A DNA stretch of 64,000 nucleotides from VFMC01 sp046331225 (lineage in GTDB: Bacteria; Actinomycetota; Acidimicrobiia; Acidimicrobiales; Ilumatobacteraceae), in contig JAXLRF010000007.1 of assembly GCA_046331225.1 (NCBI GenBank), positions 344,292 to 408,291 of the forward strand, in the 5' to 3' direction. Below the pieces are notes generated by a model, which was not told the DNA's origin, searched no databases, and saw only the letters and a program-made list of their open reading frames with translations. Within the stretch, counting starts at the first letter, position 1. Every line of letters starts with the position of its first letter. Shown in pieces: positions 14,470 through 23,346 of this stretch. A program made the position numbers and the translations under genes.

Positions 14470-16791
14470 ATGGGGATCGACAGCGACATCGTTCGGGACA
14501 TCGACGCGGGTGACACCGAACACGGGGGGAGCACCCGCACGGCGTTCCGCACCTGCCCGTTGTGCGAGGCCGGATGCGGCCTCGAACTCACCGTCGTGCG
14601 GGGCGACGACGGGGCCGAACGGGTGACGCGCATCCGTGGCGACCGGGCCGACGTGCTCAGCCACGGCTTCTTGTGCCCCAAGGGATCGACGTTGCGTCAG
14701 CTGCACGACGACCCCGATCGCGTGCGCCGCCCGCTGGTGAAGCGCGACGGGGTGCACGTCGAGGTCGACTGGCCCGAGGCGTGGGCCGCCGTCGCCGAGG
14801 GCCTCGGTGGTGTGATCGAGCGTCACGGCCGCGGCGCGATCGCGGCGTACATCGGCAACCCCAACGCGCACAACCTCGCCGGCATGACCTACGGGCGCAC
14901 GATGCTGCACTCGCTCGGCACGCGCAACGTGTTCTCGGCGTCGACGGTCGACCAGATGCCGCGCCAGGTCGCGTCGGGCTTCGTGTTCGGCAGCCCGGCC
15001 ACCGTGCCGGTGCCCGACCTCGACCGGGTCGAGCACCTCGTGATCCTCGGCGCCAACCCGTACGCGTCGAACGGCAGCCTGTGCACGGCGCCGGATTTCC
15101 CGGGTCGCATCGAGGCGATGCGAGCGCGGGGCGGTCGGCTCGTCGTGGTCGACCCCCGCCGGAGCCGTACGGCCGAGGAGGCCGACGAGTGGCTGCCGAT
15201 CCGGCCCGGCTCGGATGCGTTGTTCCTCGCGGCGATCGTGCAGGTGCTGCACGCCGAGGGCCTCGTCCGCGTGCCCGCCCACGTGGCGCCCCACGTGCGA
15301 GGCCTCGACGCCGTGCTCGCGGCGTGCGCGCCGTTCACGCCCGAGTCGGTGGCGGGCGCCACGGGGCTCGATGCCGAGGTCGTGCGCCGCGCGGCACGCG
15401 AGCTCGCTGCGGCCGAGCGTGCCGCCGTGTACGGCCGCATCGGCACCACCACGACCGAGTTCGGCACCACCACGTCGTGGCTGATCGACGTCGTCAACCT
15501 CGTCGCCGGCAACCTCGACGTGGTGGGCGGCTCGATGTTCCCGAAGCCGGTGGCGTCACGTCCGCCACGCACGGGGCCGGGCGCCGGGTTCCGCACCGGC
15601 CGTGGTCACAGCCGCGTGCGCGGTTTCCCCGAGGTGATGGGCGAGTACCCGGCCGCGACGATGGCCGACGAGATCACCACGCCGGGCGAGGGGCAGGTGC
15701 GGGCGCTGGTCACCGTCGCCGGCAACCCGGTGCTCTCGACGCCGCACAGCGAGCGCCTCGACGCGGCGCTGGGCGAACTCGAGTTCATGGTGAGCGTCGA
15801 CATCTACGTCAACGAGACCACCCGCCACGCCGACGTCATCCTGCCGAGCCCGTCGGCGCTGCAGAAGGGTCACTACGACCTGCTGTTGCTGCAGTTCGCC
15901 GTGCGCAACGTGGCCAACTACTCGTCGCCGGTGCTGCCGCTCGAGCCGGGCCAGCCAGACGAGTGGGAGATCCTGGCCCGGCTGGCGGCGATCGCACAGG
16001 GCCAGCCGGCCGACACCGACCCGTCCGTCGTGGACGACATGGTGCTCGGCTCGATGGTGGCGAGCGCCGTCCGCGACGAGCACTCGGTGATCCACGGCCG
16101 CGACGCCGGCGAGATCGTGGCGCTGCTGTCGCGCGACGGGCGTCGCGGTCCCGATCGGATGCTCGACCTGATGCTCCAGACCGGTCCCTACGGGGCCGGG
16201 TTCGGTGCCGGGCCCGCCGAGGGCGCCAGCCTCGACCTGCTGCTCGCGCATCCGCACGGGGTCGACTTCGGTGCGCTCGAGCCGCGGATCCCCGAGGTGG
16301 TGTCCACGCCGTCGGGCTCGATCGAGCTCGATCACCCGGCGCTGTTGGACGATCTCGGGCGGCTCGCCGAGGCGGTCGAGGATCTCACGCAGCGTGATCT
16401 CGTGCTGGTCGGCCGCCGGCACCTGCGCAGCAACAACTCGTGGATGCACAACATCGAGGTGCTCGTGAAGGGGGCGCCGCGCTGCACGCTGCAGGTGCAC
16501 CCCGACGACGCCGCCCGGCTCGGGCTGGCCGACGGCGGCCGGGCGCGGGTGACGAGCCGGGTGGGTGCGCTCGACGTGCCGGTCGAGGTGACCGACGCCG
16601 TGCGTCCGGGTGTCGTGAGCCTGCCGCACGGCTGGGGGCACGACCGTCCCGACAGCCGGCTCCGGGTCGCTCGTGAGCGGGCAGGGGTGAACAGCAACGT
16701 GCTCGCCGATCACGATGCGCTCGATCCGCTGTCGGGGACGAGCGTGCTGAACGGGATCCCGGTCGAGGTGGCTCCGGTCGCCCTGGTGTGA
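14470..16791 (+). CDS. Molybdopterin-dependent oxidoreductase (formate dehydrogenase/NapA-like)
   Basis: Large-subunit Mo-bisMGD enzyme of 773 residues. A [4Fe-4S] motif CPLCEAGC near residue 28 continues with a fourth Cys in FLCPKG. LVILGANPYASN and LVVVDPRRSRTAEEAD are pterin-binding segments. At the back LVGRRHLRSNNSWMHN and RPGVVSLPHGWGHD form the C-terminal molybdopterin dinucleotide-binding domain. The segment where NapA/FdhF proteins usually carry the Mo ligand reads ASTVDQMPRQ, without Cys or Sec, so the ligand may be Asp or Ser and the substrate is open. No electron-transfer subunit gene is adjacent. It is divergent from the RibD-type gene. Confidence 0.8.
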   Translation: MGIDSDIVRDIDAGDTEHGGSTRTAFRTCPLCEAGCGLELTVVRGDDGAERVTRIRGDRADVLSHGFLCPKGSTLRQLHDDPDRVRRPLVKRDGVHVEVDWPEAWAAVAEGLGGVIERHGRGAIAAYIGNPNAHNLAGMTYGRTMLHSLGTRNVFSASTVDQMPRQVASGFVFGSPATVPVPDLDRVEHLVILGANPYASNGSLCTAPDFPGRIEAMRARGGRLVVVDPRRSRTAEEADEWLPIRPGSDALFLAAIVQVLHAEGLVRVPAHVAPHVRGLDAVLAACAPFTPESVAGATGLDAEVVRRAARELAAAERAAVYGRIGTTTTEFGTTTSWLIDVVNLVAGNLDVVGGSMFPKPVASRPPRTGPGAGFRTGRGHSRVRGFPEVMGEYPAATMADEITTPGEGQVRALVTVAGNPVLSTPHSERLDAALGELEFMVSVDIYVNETTRHADVILPSPSALQKGHYDLLLLQFAVRNVANYSSPVLPLEPGQPDEWEILARLAAIAQGQPADTDPSVVDDMVLGSMVASAVRDEHSVIHGRDAGEIVALLSRDGRRGPDRMLDLMLQTGPYGAGFGAGPAEGASLDLLLAHPHGVDFGALEPRIPEVVSTPSGSIELDHPALLDDLGRLAEAVEDLTQRDLVLVGRRHLRSNNSWMHNIEVLVKGAPRCTLQVHPDDAARLGLADGGRARVTSRVGALDVPVEVTDAVRPGVVSLPHGWGHDRPDSRLRVARERAGVNSNVLADHDALDPLSGTSVLNGIPVEVAPVALV

Positions 16792-17287
16792 ACATCCGCG
16801 CCCGAAGCGCACATCGCCACCCGAACGGGACACCCGGACGTGTGACCGAGTACACACCCTGATTGAGCTGGGGTGACGCCGGGGCCACCTCGCGTTCCAC
16901 GATCCGGGACGTCCACAGCGAACCGGCCGGTGCCCACAGGATCGGGCCGATGCCCACAGCGAAATCCACAGCAATTCACATGGTTGTCCCTCTTCCTCCC
17001 CACAGGGCGAGGGGCCTAGGTTGCTGGCCGCAGATGACAGTGGTGCGCGGCGCGGATGGTCAGTTCGAGTCGGGGCGGCGGAGCGGCGTCGGGGTTCGTC
17101 CCCGGGGTCGGCCCGGCGGGCCGGCCGGACTGTGGGGCGAGGGCTCGAGACCTGTGACCGCGCACCGCTGTCACGCTGCGCGTTCGGCCGACACCGTCCG
17201 TCGACCCCCGCAATGAGGGGGGATCGAGGGAAGGTCCTGGTGTCGGTCGACGGCGGGACGCGGGAACAAAATCCGGCAGGACGGTCG
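16792..17287. other. Long non-coding region upstream of nrdJ with clustered CCACAG motifs
   Basis: No credible gene is seen. CCACAG occurs five times on the plus strand at 16913, 16934, 16954, 16966 and 17000, four of them within 60 bp and two spacings near 20 bp. With flanking bases these resemble degenerate actinobacterial DnaA boxes (TTGTCCACA). A hairpin with CCCCC/GGGGG arms lies at 17201-17227. A TTGAGCTGGGGTGACGCC word at 16863 recurs almost exactly at 61541. I looked for a cobalamin riboswitch, since the downstream enzyme uses B12, and found no B12-box consensus. Confidence 0.5.
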
Positions 17288-17317
17288 TTGACAGTTCTGT
17301 AACTACAGTGCTGTAAT
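17288..17317 (+). promoter_or_regulatory. nrdJ promoter
   Basis: A perfect -35 TTGACA (17288-17293) and a near-perfect -10 TGTAAT (17312-17317) are separated by 18 bp. Transcription would start near 17324, giving a leader of about 97 nt. An imperfect palindrome, TACAGTGCTGTA, overlaps the -10. Confidence 0.75.
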
Positions 17318-17318
17318 C

Positions 17319-17376
17319 TTCCAACCTCTTGTGGGTGGGTCGCCGTAGCGGGGGCCGGCGACACCACATGTTGTGG
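17319..17376 (+). promoter_or_regulatory. Candidate pair of NrdR boxes
   Basis: 17361-17376 (ACACCACATGTTGTGG) matches the published 16-bp NrdR consensus acaCwAtATaTwGtgt at 12 positions, including the C, A, A, T, T and G core. 17319-17334 is a weaker match with CCAA and TTGTGG arms. The two centres are 42 bp apart, close to four helical turns, and both lie over or just after the predicted transcription start. Repression by the NrdR encoded in this window is the natural reading. Confidence 0.55.
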
Positions 17377-17420
17377 TCGAGAGTGTCTGTAGATCGTCAA
17401 GAAAATCGAGGAGAGCTTCC

Positions 17421-20318
17421 ATGTCCCTGGCGCCAGAGCGTCTGTCCATCGGCATCACGCGTCACTACACGACGCCGGGCGTGCACCCCTACGACCAGGT
17501 CGTCTGGGAGCGCCGTGACGCGCGCATCTCGAACTGGAAGGACGGGTCGGTCGCCTTCGAGCAGCTCGACGTGGAGTTCCCCGCCACCTGGTCGCTGAAC
17601 GCCACCAACATCGTCGCCCAGAAGTACTTCCGCGGCACCCTCGGCACCCCCGAGCGCGAGTCGTCGCTGCGCCAGGTCATCGACCGCGTCGCCGACACGA
17701 TCACCACCTGGGGCATCGAGGGCGGCTACTTCGTCGACGCCGACGAGGCCGAGGCGTTCCGCAGCGAGCTGAAGTTCATCCTCGTCACCCAGCGCGCCGC
17801 GTTCAACAGCCCGGTGTGGTTCAACATCGGCGTGAAGGGCGTGCCGCAGCAGGCGAGCGCGTGCTTCATCCTGTCGGTCGACGACACGATGGACTCGATC
17901 CTCAACTGGTACCGGGAAGAGGGCGTGATCTTCAAGGGCGGCTCGGGTTCGGGCGTCAACCTGTCGAAGATCCGCTCGAGCTACGAGCTGCTCAACGGCG
18001 GCGGCACCGCCTCGGGTCCCGTCAGCTTCATGCGCGGCGCCGACGCCTCGGCCGGCACGATCAAGAGTGGTGGCAAGACCCGTCGCGCCGCCAAGATGGT
18101 CATCCTCAACGTCGACCACCCCGACGTCGAGGAGTTCGTGTGGTGCAAGGCCCGCGAAGAGCGCAAGGCCCGCGTGCTGCGCGACGCCGGGTTCGACATG
18201 GACCTCGACGGCACCGACAGCTTCTCGATCCAGTACCAGAACGCGAACAACTCGGTGCGCGTCACCGACGACTTCATGCAGGCCGTCGTCGACGACACCG
18301 ACTGGACGCTCAACGCCGTCACCGACGGCTCGCCGGTGCGCACGGTGCGTGCCCGCGACGTGTGGCGCCAGATCGCCACCGCCGCCTGGGAGTGCGCCGA
18401 TCCGGGCCTGCAGTTCGACACCACGATCAACAAGTGGCACACCGCGCACGCCACGGGCCGCATCAACGGCTCGAACCCGTGCAGCGAGTACATGCACATC
18501 GACAACTCGGCCTGCAACCTCGCGTCGATCAACTTGCTCAAGTACCTCGACCTCGACTCCACCGGCGACGACGCGTTCGACGTCGAGGCCTACATGCACA
18601 CCGTCGAGGTCGTGTTCACCGCACAGGAGATCCTCGTCGGCCGCGCCGACTACCCGACCGAGCCGATCGGCGACAACAGCCGCAAGTTCCGCCAGCTCGG
18701 CATCGGCTACGCCAACCTCGGTGCGCTGCTCATGGCCCTCGGCCTGCCCTACGACTCGGTCGAGGGTCGTGCCTGGGCCGCCGCGCTCACCTCGCTGATG
18801 ACCGGTCACAGCTACGCCACGAGCGCTCGCACCGCGAGCCGCATGGGCCCGTTCGCCGGCTTCGCCGACAACGAGACCTACATGCTCAACGTGCTGCGGA
18901 TGCACCGCGACGCGAGCTACGAGATCGAGGGCGCCGACGTGGTGCCGCCCGCCCTGCTCGCCGCCGGGCAGCAGGCGTGGGAGTCGGCCGTGCGCGACGG
19001 CGAGGAGTACGGCGTGCGCAACAGCCAGGCGAGCGTGCTCGCCCCGACGGGCACCATCGGCCTGATGATGGACTGCGACACCACCGGCATCGAGCCCGAC
19101 CTCGGCCTGGTCAAGATGAAGAAGCTCGTCGGTGGCGGCAACATGATGATCGTCAACCAGACGATCCCGCGGGCGCTGCGCCGCCTCGGCTACACCGCGC
19201 AGCAGGTCGACGAGATCATCGCCTACATCGACACCGAGAAGTCGATCCTCGGGGCGCCGCACCTCACCGCCGAGCACGTGCCGGTGTTCGCCTGCTCGAT
19301 GGGCGACAACACGATCCACTACGAGGGTCACGTCCGGATGATGGGTGCGGTGCAGCCGTTCCTGTCGGGCGCGATCTCCAAGACCGTCAACATGCCCGAA
19401 GAGGCGACGATCGAGGACATCGAGGAGCTGCACCTGCTGTCGTGGCAGCTCGGCTTGAAGGCCGTCGCGATCTACCGCGACAACTGCAAGGTGGCCCAGC
19501 CGCTCAGCACGGCGAAGAAGGAGTCCGCCGACGACGCCGCCACCGCCGTGGTCGACGCCGCGGCCACCCACCCGGCGGTGCAGGTCGTCGAGAAGATCGT
19601 CGAGCGGATCGTCCACCAGCCGGTGCGCCAGAAGCTGCCGCGCAGCCGCAAGGGCCGCACGTTCGAGTTCCGCGTGGCCGACATGAAGGGCTTCGCCACG
19701 ATCGGCGAGTACGAGAACGGCCAGCCGGGCGAGATCTTCCTCACGGTGTCGAAGCAGGGTTCGACCCTGAGCGGCATCATGGACGGCTTCGCCAAGAGCA
19801 TCAGCTACGGCCTGCAGTACGGCGTGCCGCTGCGCTCGTACGTCGAGGCGTTCGTCAACATGCGCTTCGAGCCGGCCGGCATGACCGACGATCCGGACAT
19901 CCGCTTCGCCTCGTCGATCATGGACTACCTGTTCCGCCGCCTCGCGCTCGAGTACATGACCTACGACGAGCGCGCCGAGCTTGGCATCTTCTCGATCGAC
20001 GAGCGCCTGCAGCCCACGCTGCCGGGCGTCGAGGAGTCGGTCATGGAGACCCGCACGGGCTCGGACGTCGTCGCCGACCCGAAGAGCGTGCCGTCGGCCG
20101 ACGAGCTGGCCACCCAGCTCGAGCTCGGTGTGGCCCCGGCCGCGCCGAACAACGACGTCACCAACCCCGAGGGCATCACCCGTCCCGCGGCCATCACGCC
20201 CAAGCCGGCGGTGCGTCACAGCGACGCTCCGATGTGCATGCAGTGCGGTGTGCAGATGAACCGCGCGGGCAGCTGCCACGCCTGCCCGAGCTGCGGTAGC
20301 ACGAGCGGCTGCAGCTGA
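17421..20318 (+). CDS. nrdJ: Adenosylcobalamin-dependent (class II) ribonucleotide reductase
   Basis: Reduces ribonucleotides to deoxyribonucleotides with a B12-derived radical; oxygen-independent. The protein has 965 residues. FNSPVWFN, FKGGSGSGVNLSKIRS, NGSNPCSEYMH (active-site Cys and Glu) and SVLAPTGTIGLMMDCDTTGIEPD (loop with a further active-site Cys) run in the family order. A long insert/tail region leads to a C-terminal Cys-rich zinc-ribbon-like end (CMQCG, then CHACPSCG), which likely relays electrons from thioredoxin. GAGGAG lies 7 nt before the ATG; the family-typical MSLAPERLSIGITRHYT start supports it. Upstream NrdR boxes suggest dATP-linked control. No class I enzyme is in the window. 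Confidence 0.97.
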   Translation: MSLAPERLSIGITRHYTTPGVHPYDQVVWERRDARISNWKDGSVAFEQLDVEFPATWSLNATNIVAQKYFRGTLGTPERESSLRQVIDRVADTITTWGIEGGYFVDADEAEAFRSELKFILVTQRAAFNSPVWFNIGVKGVPQQASACFILSVDDTMDSILNWYREEGVIFKGGSGSGVNLSKIRSSYELLNGGGTASGPVSFMRGADASAGTIKSGGKTRRAAKMVILNVDHPDVEEFVWCKAREERKARVLRDAGFDMDLDGTDSFSIQYQNANNSVRVTDDFMQAVVDDTDWTLNAVTDGSPVRTVRARDVWRQIATAAWECADPGLQFDTTINKWHTAHATGRINGSNPCSEYMHIDNSACNLASINLLKYLDLDSTGDDAFDVEAYMHTVEVVFTAQEILVGRADYPTEPIGDNSRKFRQLGIGYANLGALLMALGLPYDSVEGRAWAAALTSLMTGHSYATSARTASRMGPFAGFADNETYMLNVLRMHRDASYEIEGADVVPPALLAAGQQAWESAVRDGEEYGVRNSQASVLAPTGTIGLMMDCDTTGIEPDLGLVKMKKLVGGGNMMIVNQTIPRALRRLGYTAQQVDEIIAYIDTEKSILGAPHLTAEHVPVFACSMGDNTIHYEGHVRMMGAVQPFLSGAISKTVNMPEEATIEDIEELHLLSWQLGLKAVAIYRDNCKVAQPLSTAKKESADDAATAVVDAAATHPAVQVVEKIVERIVHQPVRQKLPRSRKGRTFEFRVADMKGFATIGEYENGQPGEIFLTVSKQGSTLSGIMDGFAKSISYGLQYGVPLRSYVEAFVNMRFEPAGMTDDPDIRFASSIMDYLFRRLALEYMTYDERAELGIFSIDERLQPTLPGVEESVMETRTGSDVVADPKSVPSADELATQLELGVAPAAPNNDVTNPEGITRPAAITPKPAVRHSDAPMCMQCGVQMNRAGSCHACPSCGSTSGCS

Positions 20319-20517
20319 GGCGAGGCGACCTCCGCCGGGTCCGCCCGGTGTGATCACCCCCACGGGTCGTCGGCGGCCCCTGGAGACGACGGTGCCCGGC
20401 GCCGGCGGTGCGAACCGCCCGGCCGCCGGGCACTGGCGCGTCCGGGACGCAGTCCGGCGACGAGCGATCGGGAATGCACGGGGGAACCGGCGACGGTGTC
20501 CGGCAGACTCGTCGGCC

Positions 20518-22152
20518 GTGAGCAGCATCGTCGTGTCCGAACTCGCCTACGCACCGCCCGGGGCGGACCAGCTGTTCTTCGACGTCAGCTTCGGTGTGGC
20601 GCCCGGGGAACACGCCGCACTCGTCGGCGCCAACGGGGTGGGGAAGAGCACGATCCTGCGGATCCTGAGTGGCGAGCTCGAGGCCGACGAGGGCGAGTTC
20701 GCGATCGGTGGGTCGATGCTGCGGATGACGCAGGACGTCGGCATGTCACGGCCCACGGACACCTTGCGCGAGATGCTGCTCGAGGTCGCGCCGCCGCTGC
20801 TGCGCACGAGCGGGCTCGCGCTCGTGGCCGCCGAACGCGCCCTGGCCGACGGCAGCGACGACGGCATGAAGTACGCCGAGGCACTCGCAGACTGGGGCGA
20901 TCACGGCGGCTACGAGCTCGAGGCGAAGTGGGCCGCGGCCGCGCAGCGGAGCGTGAAGACGCCGGTCGAAGACTTCGCCACGCGCCTCGTCGGCGAGCTG
21001 TCGGGCGGCGAGCGCAAGCGGCTGGTGCTCGACTTGCTGCTCACCTCGGGCGCCGACGTGCTGCTGCTCGACGAGCCCGACAACTACCTCGACATCCCCA
21101 CGCGGGCCTGGCTCGAGGAGCAGATCCGCCAGTGCCGCTCGACGATCCTGATGGTGAGTCACGACCGCACCCTGCTCGAGCGGGTGTCGACCAAGATCGT
21201 GGTGATCGAGGGATCTGGCTGCTGGGTGCACGGCGGCTCGTACGCCACCTTCGGCGAGGCGCGTCAGAAGCGCCAGGAGCAACTCGGCGACGAGCTGAAG
21301 CGCTGGAACGACGAGGAACGGCGCCTGTTCCAGCACATGAAGATCATGAAGCAGCGCGCCGCGCAGAACTTCAAGAACGCGACGAAGGCCAACGCGGCCG
21401 AGACGCGGTGGGAGAAGTTCGTCGCCGCCGGTCCGCCGCCTCCACCGGTGCCCGACCAGCAGATCCACGTGCGCCTGCGCGGCGCCGACGCGGCCCGCCG
21501 TGTGGTGAAGCTCGAGGGGGTGTCGATCGGTGATCTGTTCCTGCCGTTCTCCGACGAGGTGCATCACGGCGAGCGTGTCGGGCTCATCGGTCCCAACGGC
21601 ACGGGCAAGACCCACCTGCTGTCGGCCTTGAAGGGCACCAGTGCGCCCGACCACGGCACGATCACGTTCGGGCCGCGCACGTCGGTCGGCATGTTCACGC
21701 AGATCAACGACCGGCCCGAGTGGACCGGCCGGCAGTGCATGGAGATCGTGCGCGATCGCGTGTTCGACGACGAGAAGTCGATGAAGGCGCTGGCCCGCTA
21801 CGGGCTGCGGGCGCAGGGCCGGCAGGAGTTCCAGACGCTCTCGGGTGGTCAGAAGGCCCGGCTCGAGATCCTGTGCCTCGAGCTCGAGGGGCACAACGTG
21901 CTGCTGCTCGACGAGCCGACCGACAACCTCGACGTCGACTCGTCCGAGGCGCTCGAGCAGGCGCTCGACGGCTTCGAGGGCACGGTCATCGCCGTCAGTC
22001 ACGACCGCACGTTCCTGTCGACGTTCGACCGGTTCGTGATGATCACCGACGACGGTGAGGTGTACGACCTGCCCGACTACGACCTGGCGATGCAGGCGCT
22101 CGCCGCACCGGATCGCATCGCCGGGCTGCGGCTCGCGAAGAACCTCACCTGA
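20518..22152 (+). CDS. ABC-F family ATPase
   Basis: Soluble twin-ATPase protein of 544 residues without membrane helices. Domain 1 has GANGVGKST, LSGGERKRL and VLLLDEPDNYLD. A charged linker follows (EEQIR to RRLFQHMKIMKQRAAQNFKNATK, the ABC-F linker region). Domain 2 has GPNGTGKTH, LSGGQKARL and VLLLDEPTDNLD, both with conserved SHDRT switch histidines. ABC-F proteins act on ribosomes as translation factors or antibiotic-protection proteins; which applies here cannot be told. The GTG start is chosen because the longer reading is Arg-rich and non-homologous. It converges with the CYTH gene, leaving 3 nt between stops. Confidence 0.9.
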   Translation: MSSIVVSELAYAPPGADQLFFDVSFGVAPGEHAALVGANGVGKSTILRILSGELEADEGEFAIGGSMLRMTQDVGMSRPTDTLREMLLEVAPPLLRTSGLALVAAERALADGSDDGMKYAEALADWGDHGGYELEAKWAAAAQRSVKTPVEDFATRLVGELSGGERKRLVLDLLLTSGADVLLLDEPDNYLDIPTRAWLEEQIRQCRSTILMVSHDRTLLERVSTKIVVIEGSGCWVHGGSYATFGEARQKRQEQLGDELKRWNDEERRLFQHMKIMKQRAAQNFKNATKANAAETRWEKFVAAGPPPPPVPDQQIHVRLRGADAARRVVKLEGVSIGDLFLPFSDEVHHGERVGLIGPNGTGKTHLLSALKGTSAPDHGTITFGPRTSVGMFTQINDRPEWTGRQCMEIVRDRVFDDEKSMKALARYGLRAQGRQEFQTLSGGQKARLEILCLELEGHNVLLLDEPTDNLDVDSSEALEQALDGFEGTVIAVSHDRTFLSTFDRFVMITDDGEVYDLPDYDLAMQALAAPDRIAGLRLAKNLT

Positions 22153-22155
22153 GCG

Positions 22156-22623
22156 TCACGCCCGGCGGCTGAGCGCACCGTTGGTGTAGCTCGGATCGTC
22201 GGTCACCTCGCGGCCCACCCACGGGGGCAGCACCACCTCGGCGTCGGGCGACTCGCCGTCGCCCAGCTCGATCTCGGCCACCACCAGCGGCGCCAGGCGG
22301 CCGTGGAACTCGTCGACCTCCCAGGTGCGCCCGGCGACGTCGACCCGGTGGCGGGTCTTGTCGATCGTGCCGGGTTCGCACAGCGCGAACAGGCCGTCGG
22401 CGTCGGCGGCCGGCAGCTCGTACTCGAACTCGGCCCGGCGCCGCGGGTCGCCGTCGTCGCCCGGTCCCTTGATCGTCAGCGTGATCCGGCCGTCCTCGTC
22501 GCGCACCCGCACCGACCGGCCCGCGGCGCGCACGAGGTAGGCCTGACGGATCCGGCTCGCCCGGGCGCCCGTGCGCCAACCGTCGCCCTCGACGAGGAAC
22601 TTGCGCTCGATCTCGACTCCCAT
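22156..22623 (-). CDS. CYTH-domain phosphatase/cyclase-like protein
   Basis: Protein of 155 residues built of a single CYTH (triphosphate tunnel) domain. The N-terminal EIERKFLV signature is present, followed by alternating charged strands (IRQAYLV, SVRVRDEDG, ITLTIKGPG, RAEFEYEL, KTRHRV, WEVDEFHG, LVVAEIELGD) that supply the Arg/Lys/Glu lining of the tunnel. Bacterial members of this size hydrolyse inorganic triphosphate or have undefined substrates. A GAGGAT hexamer 6 nt before the ATG may be its -10. It is divergent from the PASTA gene and probably independently transcribed. Confidence 0.85.
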   Translation of the reverse strand: MGVEIERKFLVEGDGWRTGARASRIRQAYLVRAAGRSVRVRDEDGRITLTIKGPGDDGDPRRRAEFEYELPAADADGLFALCEPGTIDKTRHRVDVAGRTWEVDEFHGRLAPLVVAEIELGDGESPDAEVVLPPWVGREVTDDPSYTNGALSRRA

Positions 22624-22728
22624 GGCCGCATCCTCGCGCGGTCGGGCGCGCACGTCCGGGTGTGCCGCCGCCGAGTGTTCCCGGCGCGCGAGGCGTGTGC
22701 ACGGACGGTCGCGCGGCGAGGACCTGTC

Positions 22729-23346
22729 ATGACCTACGAACCCACCGACACCTACCTGCCGAGCGCGAGCGGCGGCGCACAGGTGCCCCAGCTGGTGGGT
22801 CAGCGCGTCGAGGCCGCTCGCGCCTACGCCGCATCGGCCGGATGGTCGGTGCACGAGCGGACGGTTCCGGCGCCGAAGGGGCAGCCGTCCGGCTTCGTGG
22901 TGCGCCAGGAGCCGTCGGCGGGTGCGATCTCGCCCCGTGGTGCGGTGCTGCTCGTCGACGTCGCGAAGCGCACCCACGGCGACGGCGAGTGGAGCCGTGC
23001 GGTGCTCGGCGGGGTGGCGACCGCTGCAGCGGTGGTGGCGGGGGTGTTCGCCTCGCTGTGGCTGAGCGAGCGGGCGGATCACGACACCACTCGCGACCAG
23101 CTCGACGCCGCCCGCGACGAGCTCGAGGGCGTCACCCCGGCCCCCGACTGGGTCGGCGGCCCGCGCGTGGTGGTCGACGCCGACGCCGCCCGCAACGACT
23201 GGGTGGTCGTCGTGCAACAGGCCGACCCGGACGATGCGGCCGATGCCGGCGTCGGCACGGTGGTGAGCCAGCTGCCCGTGCCCGGCACGCCGCTCGCGCC
23301 CGGCTCGGTGGTCGTCGTGACGGTCGTCGGCGCTGCCGCCGGCTGA
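22729..23346 (+). CDS. PASTA-domain membrane protein
   Basis: Protein of 205 residues. Residues 18-80 form a PASTA-like repeat (VPQLVGQRVEAARAYAASAGW, then VVRQEPSAGAISPRGAVLLV). One membrane helix follows (VLGGVATAAAVVAGVFASLWL) and then a coiled segment. A second, more diverged PASTA-like stretch closes the protein (VVVQQADPDDAADAG, TVVSQLPVPGTPLAPGSVVVVTV). PASTA repeats usually sit outside the cell on PASTA kinases or penicillin-binding proteins and bind muropeptides or lipid II. Here the repeats lie on opposite sides of a single helix, so one would be cytoplasmic. No kinase domain is present. Confidence 0.7.
   Translation: MTYEPTDTYLPSASGGAQVPQLVGQRVEAARAYAASAGWSVHERTVPAPKGQPSGFVVRQEPSAGAISPRGAVLLVDVAKRTHGDGEWSRAVLGGVATAAAVVAGVFASLWLSERADHDTTRDQLDAARDELEGVTPAPDWVGGPRVVVDADAARNDWVVVVQQADPDDAADAGVGTVVSQLPVPGTPLAPGSVVVVTVVGAAAG

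Noticed and set aside
16863..17216. Small open frames upstream of nrdJ
   Set aside because: No ribosome site or -10 at suitable distance, and products are Arg/Gly/Pro-rich like random GC-rich DNA.
16792..17420. Cobalamin riboswitch before the B12-dependent reductase
   Set aside because: Expected from function, but no B12-box or conserved core bases were found by eye. A covariance-model search (Rfam Cobalamin) would be decisive.
17397..20528. Very long minus-strand open frame opposite nrdJ
   Set aside because: It is the mirror frame of a GC3-rich gene. Its product is His/Arg/Val/Asp-rich low-complexity sequence without domains.
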